Source: Marivivens sp. (GTDB lineage Bacteria; Pseudomonadota; Alphaproteobacteria; Rhodobacterales; Rhodobacteraceae). From it: 64,000 nt of DNA. The position numbers and the translations under genes were made by a program. Positions 8,021 through 17,730 of the stretch are shown here, one piece after another (the first letter of the stretch is position 1; each line of letters opens with the position of its first letter). The stretch is from the NCBI GenBank assembly GCA_024642115.1, contig JAHEBU010000009.1, positions 124,001 to 188,000 on the forward strand. Direction: 5' to 3'. The notes under the pieces were generated by a model. It searched no databases. It was not told where the DNA came from and worked only from the letters and a program-made list of their open reading frames with translations.

Positions 8021-9244
8021 GCGCGACCGGGCCTGCCGCAAGGTGGGCACCATGACGAGCGATGCGAACAGGAAACAGGCAGCATAGGCCAGATACTGGG
8101 CGGGCAAATCGATTCCACTGTCGATCAGCCACCCGGACAGGCCGGGGCCAATGGCCGATCCCAAAACCATGACCGCCGCGACCGTCGCCTTGATCGACCC
8201 GATGTGCTGAGTGCCATAGAACTCGGCCCAACATGCCGCGGGTAATGTCGCCTGCCCTCCACCCGCCAATCCCATAAGCATGACCCCAGCCGCCGCCCAA
8301 GGCAGAGTTGGCCCGATGGCATGCAGGGTAAAGGCCAGGCAAAGTGGCAGCAGGTAGAATGGCATTAGCCGGCCAGATCCCCACCGGTCGATTCCCCAGC
8401 CAAAGCCGAGGGTGGACAGCATGAAACAGGCGGTGCCAAGCGGAAAGACGGCGACCAGTCGCAGATGCTCCCACCCTTTGATCTCGGCGAAATGGACCTG
8501 ATGAAACCAGAAGGCCGTGCCGAACGCCGGAAATGCCAAAAGGGCGGGGACGATGGACCAGAACAGCGTATGACGCAGCGCCTCTCCCCTTGTCCAGAAC
8601 CGACCATCCATGCCGGTCGCCGCATTCTGTCTGGCCACACTGGCCGGGGTCCGTTCCGTCCGAAGCAACAGTAACAGAAGCGGCATCATCGCAAGACAGA
8701 ACAGCGCCGCCCCAACCCAGAGCAGGTGCCAATCATATCGCTGTTTCAGCCAGACAAAGGACAGTGGCATCGTCGCCTCGCCCAGTGAAAAGCCCAGCGT
8801 GGCGACAGCAAGGGCGCGGCCGCGCGTCGCCACGAACCAGCGGGCCATTGCGACCAGGGCGACGTGACTGGCCATCCCCTGCCCGGTAAAGCGCAGGGCA
8901 AAGATCACCACCGGCAATAACCCAGCCCACGGATTCCACGCCATCGACAGGCAGGCCAGTCCCAACAACCCGACAACGGCCACCCCCAGCGTGCGCACCC
9001 TGAACCGATCAGCCAACCCACCCGAAACCAGCATTAGCGCCGCAGAAACGGCCGTCCCCAGCGTATAAATGCCGCCCCACTGCCCGTTTGTCAGGCCAAA
9101 CGACGCCCTGATTTCGCCCGCAAAAATCGAGATGAAAAAGGTCTGTCCAAACGACGACAGGAGCGACAATAGCGCACCCGTCGCCAACCATCGCGCATTG
9201 TCTTTCACAAAGTGCCAAAGAGGCGAGGCAGGGGTTTGCGACAT
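8003..9244 (-). CDS. Major facilitator superfamily transporter
   Basis: About 413-residue inner-membrane transporter with 12 predicted hydrophobic segments. The inter-helix 2-3 loop motif GGLADRFRVRTLG is the MFS signature. I prefer the ATG at 9244 (MSQTPASPLW), which has AGAGG just upstream, over the ATG at 9268. Substrate unknown. Leftward, divergent from the lipid-kinase gene and converging on the Smr gene. Confidence 0.82.
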   Translation of the reverse strand: MSQTPASPLWHFVKDNARWLATGALLSLLSSFGQTFFISIFAGEIRASFGLTNGQWGGIYTLGTAVSAALMLVSGGLADRFRVRTLGVAVVGLLGLACLSMAWNPWAGLLPVVIFALRFTGQGMASHVALVAMARWFVATRGRALAVATLGFSLGEATMPLSFVWLKQRYDWHLLWVGAALFCLAMMPLLLLLLRTERTPASVARQNAATGMDGRFWTRGEALRHTLFWSIVPALLAFPAFGTAFWFHQVHFAEIKGWEHLRLVAVFPLGTACFMLSTLGFGWGIDRWGSGRLMPFYLLPLCLAFTLHAIGPTLPWAAAGVMLMGLAGGGQATLPAACWAEFYGTQHIGSIKATVAAVMVLGSAIGPGLSGWLIDSGIDLPAQYLAYAACFLFASLVMVPTLRQARSRLATAA

Positions 9245-9288
9245 CCGCCTCTGATGGCGCACAAACATGATGTTTGAAAGACCGAACT

Positions 9289-9313
9289 GGAACGATTTGG
9301 CCTTGGGTGCGTT
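9289..9313 (+). promoter_or_regulatory. EcfG-type (general stress) promoter
   Basis: GGAAC at 9289-9293, 16 bases, then CGTT at 9310-9313. This matches the alphaproteobacterial EcfG consensus GGAAC-N16/17-CGTT exactly. It lies 31 bases before the ATG at 9344, a normal promoter distance, and an EcfG gene is present in this window at 43988. Confidence 0.65.
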
Positions 9314-9343
9314 GGGCCGACAGACAATTCCAAAGGTGTGTCG

Positions 9344-10276
9344 ATGTCCCGCTCAGCCGTGTCTGACAATTCTGCCCGGTACTGTGTGATCTGCAACACC
9401 GGATCCGGCCGGAACAGCCGCGAGACCGAGGCGATCGAGGCTGCCATGGCGACCTTTGGCGATGCCGCCACGATCACACGGATCAAAAAGGGCAGCGACA
9501 TTACCAAGGCTGCAAAGGCTGCGGTTGATGCCGGATACGGAACCGTGGTCGCTGCGGGCGGCGACGGCACGATCATGGCGGTGGCGTCAGTTCTGGCCGG
9601 AACGGATGTCCGGTTGGCCGTCCTGCCGATGGGCACATTCAATTTCTTTTCGCGCGGTTTGGGTATGCCCGATGATCTGGCCGAGGCAGTCGCAGGGATC
9701 ATGCACGGGACCACTGCGCCCCTGTCCTTGGGCGAGATAAATGGGCGGCTTTTTCTGAATAATGCATCGATCGGCGTCTATCCGGCCATCCTTCAGGAAC
9801 GCGAAACCGTCTATAAACGCTTTGGTCGGTTCCGGTTGGCGGCCCATTGGTCGGCGATCAAGACGTTCATCCGTTTTCAGCGCCCTCTGCACGTCGAGAT
9901 CGACACCCAAGGTCAGACGCGCCGCTACCGGACGCCGCTGGTTTTTGTGGCGCGGTCGGCGTTTCAGCTCGACTTTTTCGGGATCGACGGTGCCGAAGCT
10001 GTCCGCGATGGCAAGTTTGCGGTGTACATCAGCCCCGATCAGGGGCGCTGGGGTCTGCTCAAACAGGCGTGGCGACTGACGCGGGGCAAGATGGAGGTGG
10101 GGCGCGACGTCGAACTCTTGTGTGTGGACGCCCTGACAATCCGCACCCGAAAGCTGCGCCAGACGGTCGCGTGTGACGGCGAAAAGCTGCGCCTCGATAT
10201 ACCGCTGGAATTCCGCCTGCGCCAAAACATTCTCAAGGTGGTCTGCCCAAACGTGGCCAAAGCCGCGGCCGCATGA
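9344..10276 (+). CDS. Diacylglycerol/lipid kinase family protein
   Basis: 310-residue protein of the DAGK catalytic-domain (YegS/LCB5) family, which phosphorylates diacylglycerol, sphingosine or related lipids. The nucleotide-binding segments are CNTGSGRN (near residue 19), VVAAGGDGTIMAVASVL and LPMGTFNFFSRGLGMP. A C-terminal beta-rich part (QTRRYRTPLVFVAR and TVACDGEKLRLDIPLEFRLR) is also typical. The ATG at 9344 is preferred over GTG 9338 because AAAGG lies about 7 bases upstream. It overlaps the next gene by ATGA. An EcfG-type promoter at 9289-9313 suggests stress induction. The lipid substrate is unknown. Confidence 0.88.
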   Translation: MSRSAVSDNSARYCVICNTGSGRNSRETEAIEAAMATFGDAATITRIKKGSDITKAAKAAVDAGYGTVVAAGGDGTIMAVASVLAGTDVRLAVLPMGTFNFFSRGLGMPDDLAEAVAGIMHGTTAPLSLGEINGRLFLNNASIGVYPAILQERETVYKRFGRFRLAAHWSAIKTFIRFQRPLHVEIDTQGQTRRYRTPLVFVARSAFQLDFFGIDGAEAVRDGKFAVYISPDQGRWGLLKQAWRLTRGKMEVGRDVELLCVDALTIRTRKLRQTVACDGEKLRLDIPLEFRLRQNILKVVCPNVAKAAAA

Positions 10277-11051
10277 CCCGACTGATCCATCTGTCCGACC
10301 TCCATTTCGGACGGACCCGGCCCGATCTGCTGGGGCCGCTCATCCAGACAGTAAACGGGTTGAACCCGGATCATGTCATTGTCTCGGGTGATTTTACCCA
10401 CCGCGCCCGTGTGAGCCAGTACGAGGAAGCATCCGCTTTCCTGAAACAACTGACCGCGCCTTGGCTGGCCGTTCCCGGTAATCACGACACGCCGCTGGAC
10501 AATGTTTTCCTGCGTTTTTTCAATCCGTGGGGCCGGTACAAACGCCACATCTCGCGCGATCTCGAGCCGCTGCATATAGATCAGAACGTGGTGATCAAGG
10601 GGATCAACACGGTCAACAGGTTCGCATGGCAGACAGGCCGGATGAGCAAACGGACCACGCGCCGCCTGTGTCAGGTGTTCGACGCAAGCGAAGCCATCCC
10701 GGTGCAGGTCGCCGTGATGCATCATCCGCTTGAACACCTTCAGGACACGGACAAACGGCTGATGCGCGGGGCACAGCATGCCGTTGCGGCGCTGGGCGAT
10801 TGCGGGGCCGACATCGTCCTGTCCGGCCACCTGCACAACGCCAGCGTCACGCCCATGACCACCGAACCGGGTATCCTGTTTGTGCAAGCCGGAACGGGCC
10901 TATCCACCCGAGTCCGGGGCGAGCCGAACAATTTCAACGTCCTCGACATCCACGGCGACACCGTGACCGTCCGCCGGTTTGCAGCGGGCGACACGCCGGT
11001 ATTCAAGGTCGAGGAAGAGCGGACGTTCCGCCGCCTTGATCAGATCTGGAG

Positions 11052-11064
<13 letters not shown>
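10273..11064 (+). CDS. Calcineurin-like metallophosphoesterase
   Basis: 263-residue cytosolic-looking hydrolase of the calcineurin/CpdA-like superfamily. All metal-binding blocks are present in order: [45 protein letters not shown] and [10 protein letters not shown]. Relatives include cAMP phosphodiesterase CpdA, but the substrate cannot be read from sequence. It shares an operon and probably the EcfG-type promoter with the lipid kinase, so a joint role in lipid or phospho-compound turnover is possible. Its 3' end overlaps the end of hslU by 13 bases. Confidence 0.9.
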
Positions 11065-12352
<1,288 letters not shown>

Positions 12353-12356
<4 letters not shown>

Positions 12357-12910
12357 TTGGCAATGCTTTCCACGGTCAGATTTCCGTTGGTGTAAACGCA
12401 GATGTCGGCAGCGATGGCCATCGCGCGGCGGGCGATGGTTTCGGCGTCAAAGTCGCTGTCCATCAGCGCACGCCCGGCAGCCAAGGCGTAGTTGCCGCCC
12501 GACCCTATGGCCGTCACGTCATGCTCAGGCTCCAGCACATCACCGGCCCCGGTAATGACCAGCAACTCTTTCCCATCTGTCACGATCAGCATCGCCTCGA
12601 GCTTTTGCAGATACTTGTCCGTGCGCCAATCTTTGGCCAATTCGACCGACGCGCGGGCCAACTGGCCCGGCATCGCCTCGAGCTTTTTCTCAAGCCGTTC
12701 CAACAGGGTAAAGGCATCAGCCGTCGACCCGGCGAACCCCGCGACCACGTCCATGCCGCCGGGCGACAGGCGGCGGACCTTGCGGGCGGTTCCCTTGATG
12801 ACCGTCTGGCCCAGGCTCACCTGTCCGTCGCCGGCAATGACCACGCGGCCGCTCTTGCGGACGCCTATGATCGTGGTTCCGTGCCAGCCGGGAAACTCTT
12901 CCTTGGCCAT
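12353..12910 (-). CDS. hslV: HslV peptidase subunit of the HslVU protease
   Basis: Proteasome-like threonine peptidase, 185 residues. [11 protein letters not shown] would be removed to expose the catalytic Thr12 in GTTIIGVRK. Other hallmarks are [46 protein letters not shown] and [16 protein letters not shown]. The ribosome site AAGGAGG is 6 bases upstream of the ATG at 12910. A heat-shock-type promoter lies at 12937-12966. First gene of the hslV-hslU operon. Confidence 0.97.
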
Positions 12911-12936
12911 TGTAGCCTCCTTTTTCGCTCTGGTCC

Positions 12937-12966
12937 TATATGGCGACTGGGGGCAGATCGAACAAG
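12937..12966 (-). promoter_or_regulatory. RpoH-type heat-shock promoter of hslVU
   Basis: On the minus strand CTTG at 12966-12963 is followed after 17 bases by CGCCATATA at 12945-12937, close to the sigma-32 consensus (CTTG ... CCCCATNTA). The first ATG, hslV, begins 27 bases further. hslVU is heat-shock controlled in many proteobacteria, which fits. Confidence 0.6.
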
Positions 12967-13008
12967 GCGCGGGATTGTCTGCATCATTGCGGGCAGTTAG
13001 CCTGCGTC

Positions 13009-13923
13009 ATGCCGGAATTCGATCAGGTCACGTTTTATCTGACGGCGCAGCTTCGGCGGCGGGCCGAGGCGGGTAATCACCGGTTTCTTGCGATGCTGAC
13101 GGATGTGGTGGTGGCGGCTGGCCTGCGCCCGGTCTTTGCCGACCGCAAGGCGGGCTATGACCTCGCCGCGGCGGTGCGGCCGGGCTACGGCGTGTTTCTG
13201 ATGGACGAGCCGACGAACGACCGGATCGTGACCATCCGGCACAGCTATTTCGGGCCATTCTGGCGGATTGAAGGATCGGCGCGTCGCTGGGACTGGCCTG
13301 TCGCACAGACCGCCTTTGATCCGGACTCGGTTGATACCCAAGCCGCGCAACGGTTTATCACATGGTGGGGCAAAAACCTGTTCGGCGATGGGCCTGACAC
13401 GGCCACACGGGGCGATTATGTCTATGTTCCCTTGCAGGGGCGGCTGACCGAACACCGATCATTCCAGTCCTGTTCGCCAATCCGGATGCTGGAAACCATT
13501 CTGGAGCATGAGCCGCGCCGCATCATGGCCACCCTGCATCCGCGCGAGGATTATTCCAACGCGGACCACGCCATCCTGAACGACTTCTGCCAACGGTTTC
13601 CGAGGTTGAGCATAGAGACGGGCAATATGGCCGCGCATCTGCGCGAATGTGACTATGTCGTCACCCAGAACTCTGGCGTCGGCCTTTTGGGCTATTTCCA
13701 TCGAAAGCCGCTGATCCTGTTCGGCAAGATCGACTTTCATCATATCGCGCTGAATGTGGCGGACATCGGCGCAGCGGACGCATTTGCGCAGGTCAGGACA
13801 ATCGCCCCCGACTATGCGGGATACATGTGGTGGTTTCAGCGAATCATGGCGATTGATGCGGCGGGGCCTGATGCTGTTGTCCAAGTCGCCGCGCGCTTGC
13901 GCCACCTCGGCTGGCCCGTCTAA
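13009..13923 (+). CDS. Uncharacterised protein, weakly capsule-synthesis-like
   Basis: 304 residues starting at the ATG at 13009 (MPEFDQVTFYLTAQL). Not firmly recognised. The N-terminal half has alternating strand/helix character. The C-terminal half reads IMATLHPREDYSNAD, then CDYVVTQNSGVGLLGYFHRKPLILFGKIDFHH, which resembles the nucleotide-sugar-binding end of capsule glycosyltransferases of the KpsC/KpsS type, where a Thr/Ser-rich turn precedes 'RKPLxxFG'. No signal peptide or membrane segment. It diverges from hslV and converges on trxA, far from the polysaccharide genes. A glycan-related role is only a suggestion. Confidence 0.62.
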   Translation: MPEFDQVTFYLTAQLRRRAEAGNHRFLAMLTDVVVAAGLRPVFADRKAGYDLAAAVRPGYGVFLMDEPTNDRIVTIRHSYFGPFWRIEGSARRWDWPVAQTAFDPDSVDTQAAQRFITWWGKNLFGDGPDTATRGDYVYVPLQGRLTEHRSFQSCSPIRMLETILEHEPRRIMATLHPREDYSNADHAILNDFCQRFPRLSIETGNMAAHLRECDYVVTQNSGVGLLGYFHRKPLILFGKIDFHHIALNVADIGAADAFAQVRTIAPDYAGYMWWFQRIMAIDAAGPDAVVQVAARLRHLGWPV

Positions 13924-13949
13924 AACAAAAAGGGCGCCCGAAGGCGCCC
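13921..13949 (-). terminator. Rho-independent terminator of trxA
   Basis: Perfect 7-bp GC stem (GGGCGCC/GGCGCCC, 13932-13949) with a loop reading TTCG on the minus strand, followed on that strand by a T-rich run to 13921. It is placed 23 bases past the trxA stop and abuts the stop of the converging gene. Confidence 0.85.
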
Positions 13950-13971
13950 GATTGTCAGCGATCCAGAAAGT

Positions 13972-14292
13972 TCAGATCGACGCTTCGATCCAGCCTTGCA
14001 GCGCCGCCTTGGGGGCTGCGCCGGATTTGTTGGCGACGACCTGTCCGTCCTTGAACATGAACAGGGCCGGGATGCCGCGCACACCCATCTGGGCGGGCGA
14101 ATTCGGGTTTTCGTCAACGTTGACCTTCACGATCTTGATCTTGCCTTCCATCTCGTTGGAAAGCTCTTCCAGAGCCGGGCCGATCATCTTGCACGGGCCG
14201 CACCATTCGGCCCAGAAATCCACGACCACCGGGATCTTGGATTGACGCACTTCGGCGTCAAAGGTGGCGTCGGTCACAGCTACGGTTGCCAT
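13972..14292 (-). CDS. trxA: Thioredoxin
   Basis: Cytosolic dithiol-disulfide oxidoreductase, 106 residues. The active site WCGPCKM lies in [23 protein letters not shown]; the cis-Pro loop is [15 protein letters not shown]. Length and motifs match thioredoxin 1. It stands just downstream of addA on the same strand, a frequent alphaproteobacterial order, and has its own strong terminator. Confidence 0.96.
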   Translation of the reverse strand: MATVAVTDATFDAEVRQSKIPVVVDFWAEWCGPCKMIGPALEELSNEMEGKIKIVKVNVDENPNSPAQMGVRGIPALFMFKDGQVVANKSGAAPKAALQGWIEASI

Positions 14293-14352
14293 TGGGTTTG
14301 CTCCTTGGCGAATAAGTCAGGATGGGGAAGTTAGGCAGCGCCGTGCCATTGG

Positions 14353-17300
14353 TCAAGGCACGACTGCCCTGCGCAAAGCGGCTATGATCTGTGCGCTGTC
14401 CAGAGGCATGACCTGTCCGGTTGCTGTCCAGAGGATGGAGGTCTGAACGGTTCTGCCAGAGTAAATCTGTGTAAGGGCGGCTTGATACGCGCCCATCTGC
14501 CGCAGGATACCTTCGGGCACGTCAGATGCCGACATCGGTACTTTTCGGTTCGATTTGAAATCAATTGCGGTCACTTTGTCTGGTGTCACGATCAGCCGGT
14601 CAATTGTTCCATGAATGCGCTGCCCTCCCACGTCGTCCAGAGCAGCCGTAACCTCGACCTCGGACAACGTTTCAGCGTCAAAGATGTGGGTCAGGGCGGG
14701 GTCGTCGATCAACCGCATCGCATCCGCGATCAAGGTTTCGGTTTCGCCAGCCGCCGCGACATCCGGGTGGGCATTGAGCAGGGATTGACCAAGCGACAGC
14801 CGCCTGTCGGCCGACCACGATGGCAGGTGTTCGAGCAACAGATGCACCAGCGTTCCACGCAGTTTGGCCTGTTCAGTGTCTGAATCCGCCCCCTCACCCG
14901 GCAAGGCCTTTGGCCCACCCAGGTCAGACGGCGACAGGGTTTTGCCACTTGGCGGCAGCGACTCGATCAGTGCAAAATTGGGCGGTTCGATCACGGGATC
15001 AGCGGCTACAACAGGTTCATTCATCGGCAGGTCAGACCAGTCGCCCAAAGCGAACCGTTGGCCGATTCCAAAGCCAAAATCATGATCTTCCGCCCCGGCC
15101 TGGCCCATTGCCCGCTCGATCATGCCATACCAGCTATCATCGCCGGTTCCGATGTCGCCTGCGGCGCAAACGATCAGCCACTTTTCGGCGCGGGTCATGG
15201 CAACATACAGCAAACGTCGCCGCTCCTGTTCTTGTGCGCGCTCGCGGTCGATGCGTAGCGCCTCCATGATGGGCGGCTGTTCGGCCTTGTTGGTTTTCCA
15301 CAGGACATGATCGCCACTGACCAACAGTTCGTCATTCACCTGCACGGGCCGTTTTTGCGTTTCCGGCAGGATGACGATCGGTGCTTCCAACCCCTTGGAC
15401 CCATGCACCGTCATGACCCTGATCCGGTCTCCGGCGGAATCAAGCTGCCGTTTGATTTCGACATCTTCCGTTTCAAGCCAGGACAGGAATCCGGTCAGGC
15501 TCGGAATGGAGGATTGTTCATAGGACAGCGCCTGGGACAACAGGGCATCGATCCCATCCTCGGCCTCTTCGCCAAGCCGGGCGAGCAGACGCTTGCGTCC
15601 GTCGTGCCTGATCAACAGGCGTTCGATCAGGTCATAGGGGCGGAGGAAATCGGCCTGACGCCGCAGATCGTCCAGGATTTCGCGGCCCTCTGTGATGTCG
15701 GCCTGACGCACAGCCTCCCACAATGTCCGGCCATCGGGGCGGTGGTGGGCGACGGTAAACAACTGCTGTTCGGTCCATCCGAACAGGGGCGACCGCAGGG
15801 CTGCTGCCAATGACAGGTCATCTTCTGGCAAGGCCAGAAACCGCAAGAGCGCGACAATGTCCTTGACGGCTAACTCCTCGCCGATTTTCAGCCGATCCGC
15901 CCCAGCGATCTGCAACCCGGCCTCTTTGCAGGCGCGGATGAGTTCGGCAAACAGGTCCGACCGGCGTTGAACAAGGATCAGGATATCGCCTTCGGTAATT
16001 GGTCTGCGATAATGGACACCGTTTCTGTCGGGTCCGACCGGGACCGTTTCGTGTAACTTCATCCGGCGGATTTCAGACGCGATGCGCCGGGCCAGCTGGA
16101 CGTTGTGATGTTGCGGGCTGACCTGATCGACCGGTTCATACCAGACGATGTCGGCCTCGGCCTTTTCCTCGGCGATGACGGGCCACAGATCGACCCGACC
16201 GGGCAGATCGGCCTTGTGCGCATAATGCGACAGGTCAGTCCCGACGCCGTCGCCGCTTGGGCCCATGAATGTCTGATCGACCAGCCGCAGGATGGCGGGC
16301 GAGGACCGGAACGAATAGGCCAGTTGTTCGGACTGAAGCGGCTTGCCAATCTGCGCCAGTTGGGTCCCAAAATGATCGCGCATCCTGTCGAACCCGTCAG
16401 GATCGGCGCCCTGGAACGAATAGATCGACTGTTTCTTGTCGCCGACCACGAAAATCGTCCGCTCGCGGTCGGGGCGGGCACCTTGGCCCACGGCAAATTC
16501 CCGCGCAAGGCGTTGGATCACGGCCCACTGGGCGGGGCTGGTATCCTGCGCCTCGTCCACAAGAATGTGGTCGATGCCGCCGTCCAGTTTGAACAGGACC
16601 CATTCGGCCACTTGCGGATCGGTTAGCAGAGCCCCCGCCTTGGCGATCAGGTCATCAAAATCGAGCAGGCCCTGCGCCAGCTTGCGGGCCTCATAGGCCG
16701 GGATAAACCAAGCGGCAAACTGGTAAAGCGCCGTCGTCCGCTCAAGTGCCATCAGCGCCAGCCTGTCCGGCCGGGCCTGTTCCACGGCGTCCATCAACTC
16801 TTCGGCGGCTGCGACAACCTCGGGGTTTGCGGCACGAGTGGCCTTGGTTGGAAAGCTGCCGATCTTGGCGGTAAAGGGCTCTTTTGAGCCATTGCCGGTA
16901 AGGAACACATCCTCAAGCAGGGCAAGATCAGCAGCGCGGGGCGGCCTGTCCGGGGTGATGTGGGCCAGCTTTTCGGCGGCTTTCTGATCGTTCGTGCTGC
17001 CTTGCCGGCACGCAGTACAGAGCCGCGCAATCATGCTGCGCTCTTCGGCGCCCAGCAGGCGGTCCAACAGATCCGCGATTGACAGGCCGGGGGGGACGCC
17101 GAAAACGCCCGCCAACTTGGCATGATCCGGCGCCGTGCCGAAAATCTCACGGTTGCCCAGAACGGCCCGGACCAGTGGATCAAGCTTTTCATCGCTCAGA
17201 TAGCGTACAATGCCATCAACCAGTCCCGCCACTGGTCCGTCCGACATCACATCCAGAACCTCCGCCCGCAGCAGTTGGGCCGCGCGGTCCTCCATTTCGG

Positions 17301-17730
17301 CAAACTGGGGGCTGACCCCGGCCTCAAGCGGGAACCGCCGCAGCAGTCCGGCGCAAAACGCGTGGATTGTCTGGATTTTCAGACCGCCGGGCGTCTCGAT
17401 GGCGCGGGCGAACAGGGTGCGGGCGGTCCTCAGCCGATCCGCTGACAACGCACCGTCAATCCCAAGTCCGCGCAGGTCCCTGACCAGATCGGTATCAGGC
17501 AACATCGCCCACCCGCCCAGCCGCTGAAACAGGCGGTTCTGCATCTCGGACGCGGCGGCTTTGGTATAGGTCAGGCACAGGATGTTCTGCGGATCGACGC
17601 CTTGCAACAAAAGCCGGGCAACCCGGACGGTCAGCACCCGCGTCTTGCCCGACCCGGCATTGGCCGACAGCCAGGTCGACAGGGTCGGGTCTGCAGCGCG
17701 AACCTGCCGTTGGGTAGCTTCGTCCATCAT
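14353..17730 (-). CDS. addA: Double-strand break repair helicase-nuclease AddA
   Basis: Large subunit of AddAB, the alphaproteobacterial counterpart of RecBCD, which resects double-strand breaks for recombination. 1125 residues from the ATG at 17730, which overlaps the addB stop (ATGA); the open frame runs further upstream but inside addB. UvrD-type motifs are visible: Walker A SANAGSGKTRVLTV (22-35), ILCLTYTKAAASEMQ, Walker B ILVDEAQDTSPAQW, VGDKKQSIYSFQGADP, and VMTVHGSKGLEAPIVILPE. The C-terminal RecB-type nuclease shows HGTIDRLIVTPDKVTAIDFKSNRKVP with the catalytic DFK. All domains intact. Confidence 0.96.
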   Translation of the reverse strand: MMDEATQRQVRAADPTLSTWLSANAGSGKTRVLTVRVARLLLQGVDPQNILCLTYTKAAASEMQNRLFQRLGGWAMLPDTDLVRDLRGLGIDGALSADRLRTARTLFARAIETPGGLKIQTIHAFCAGLLRRFPLEAGVSPQFAEMEDRAAQLLRAEVLDVMSDGPVAGLVDGIVRYLSDEKLDPLVRAVLGNREIFGTAPDHAKLAGVFGVPPGLSIADLLDRLLGAEERSMIARLCTACRQGSTNDQKAAEKLAHITPDRPPRAADLALLEDVFLTGNGSKEPFTAKIGSFPTKATRAANPEVVAAAEELMDAVEQARPDRLALMALERTTALYQFAAWFIPAYEARKLAQGLLDFDDLIAKAGALLTDPQVAEWVLFKLDGGIDHILVDEAQDTSPAQWAVIQRLAREFAVGQGARPDRERTIFVVGDKKQSIYSFQGADPDGFDRMRDHFGTQLAQIGKPLQSEQLAYSFRSSPAILRLVDQTFMGPSGDGVGTDLSHYAHKADLPGRVDLWPVIAEEKAEADIVWYEPVDQVSPQHHNVQLARRIASEIRRMKLHETVPVGPDRNGVHYRRPITEGDILILVQRRSDLFAELIRACKEAGLQIAGADRLKIGEELAVKDIVALLRFLALPEDDLSLAAALRSPLFGWTEQQLFTVAHHRPDGRTLWEAVRQADITEGREILDDLRRQADFLRPYDLIERLLIRHDGRKRLLARLGEEAEDGIDALLSQALSYEQSSIPSLTGFLSWLETEDVEIKRQLDSAGDRIRVMTVHGSKGLEAPIVILPETQKRPVQVNDELLVSGDHVLWKTNKAEQPPIMEALRIDRERAQEQERRRLLYVAMTRAEKWLIVCAAGDIGTGDDSWYGMIERAMGQAGAEDHDFGFGIGQRFALGDWSDLPMNEPVVAADPVIEPPNFALIESLPPSGKTLSPSDLGGPKALPGEGADSDTEQAKLRGTLVHLLLEHLPSWSADRRLSLGQSLLNAHPDVAAAGETETLIADAMRLIDDPALTHIFDAETLSEVEVTAALDDVGGQRIHGTIDRLIVTPDKVTAIDFKSNRKVPMSASDVPEGILRQMGAYQAALTQIYSGRTVQTSILWTATGQVMPLDSAQIIAALRRAVVP

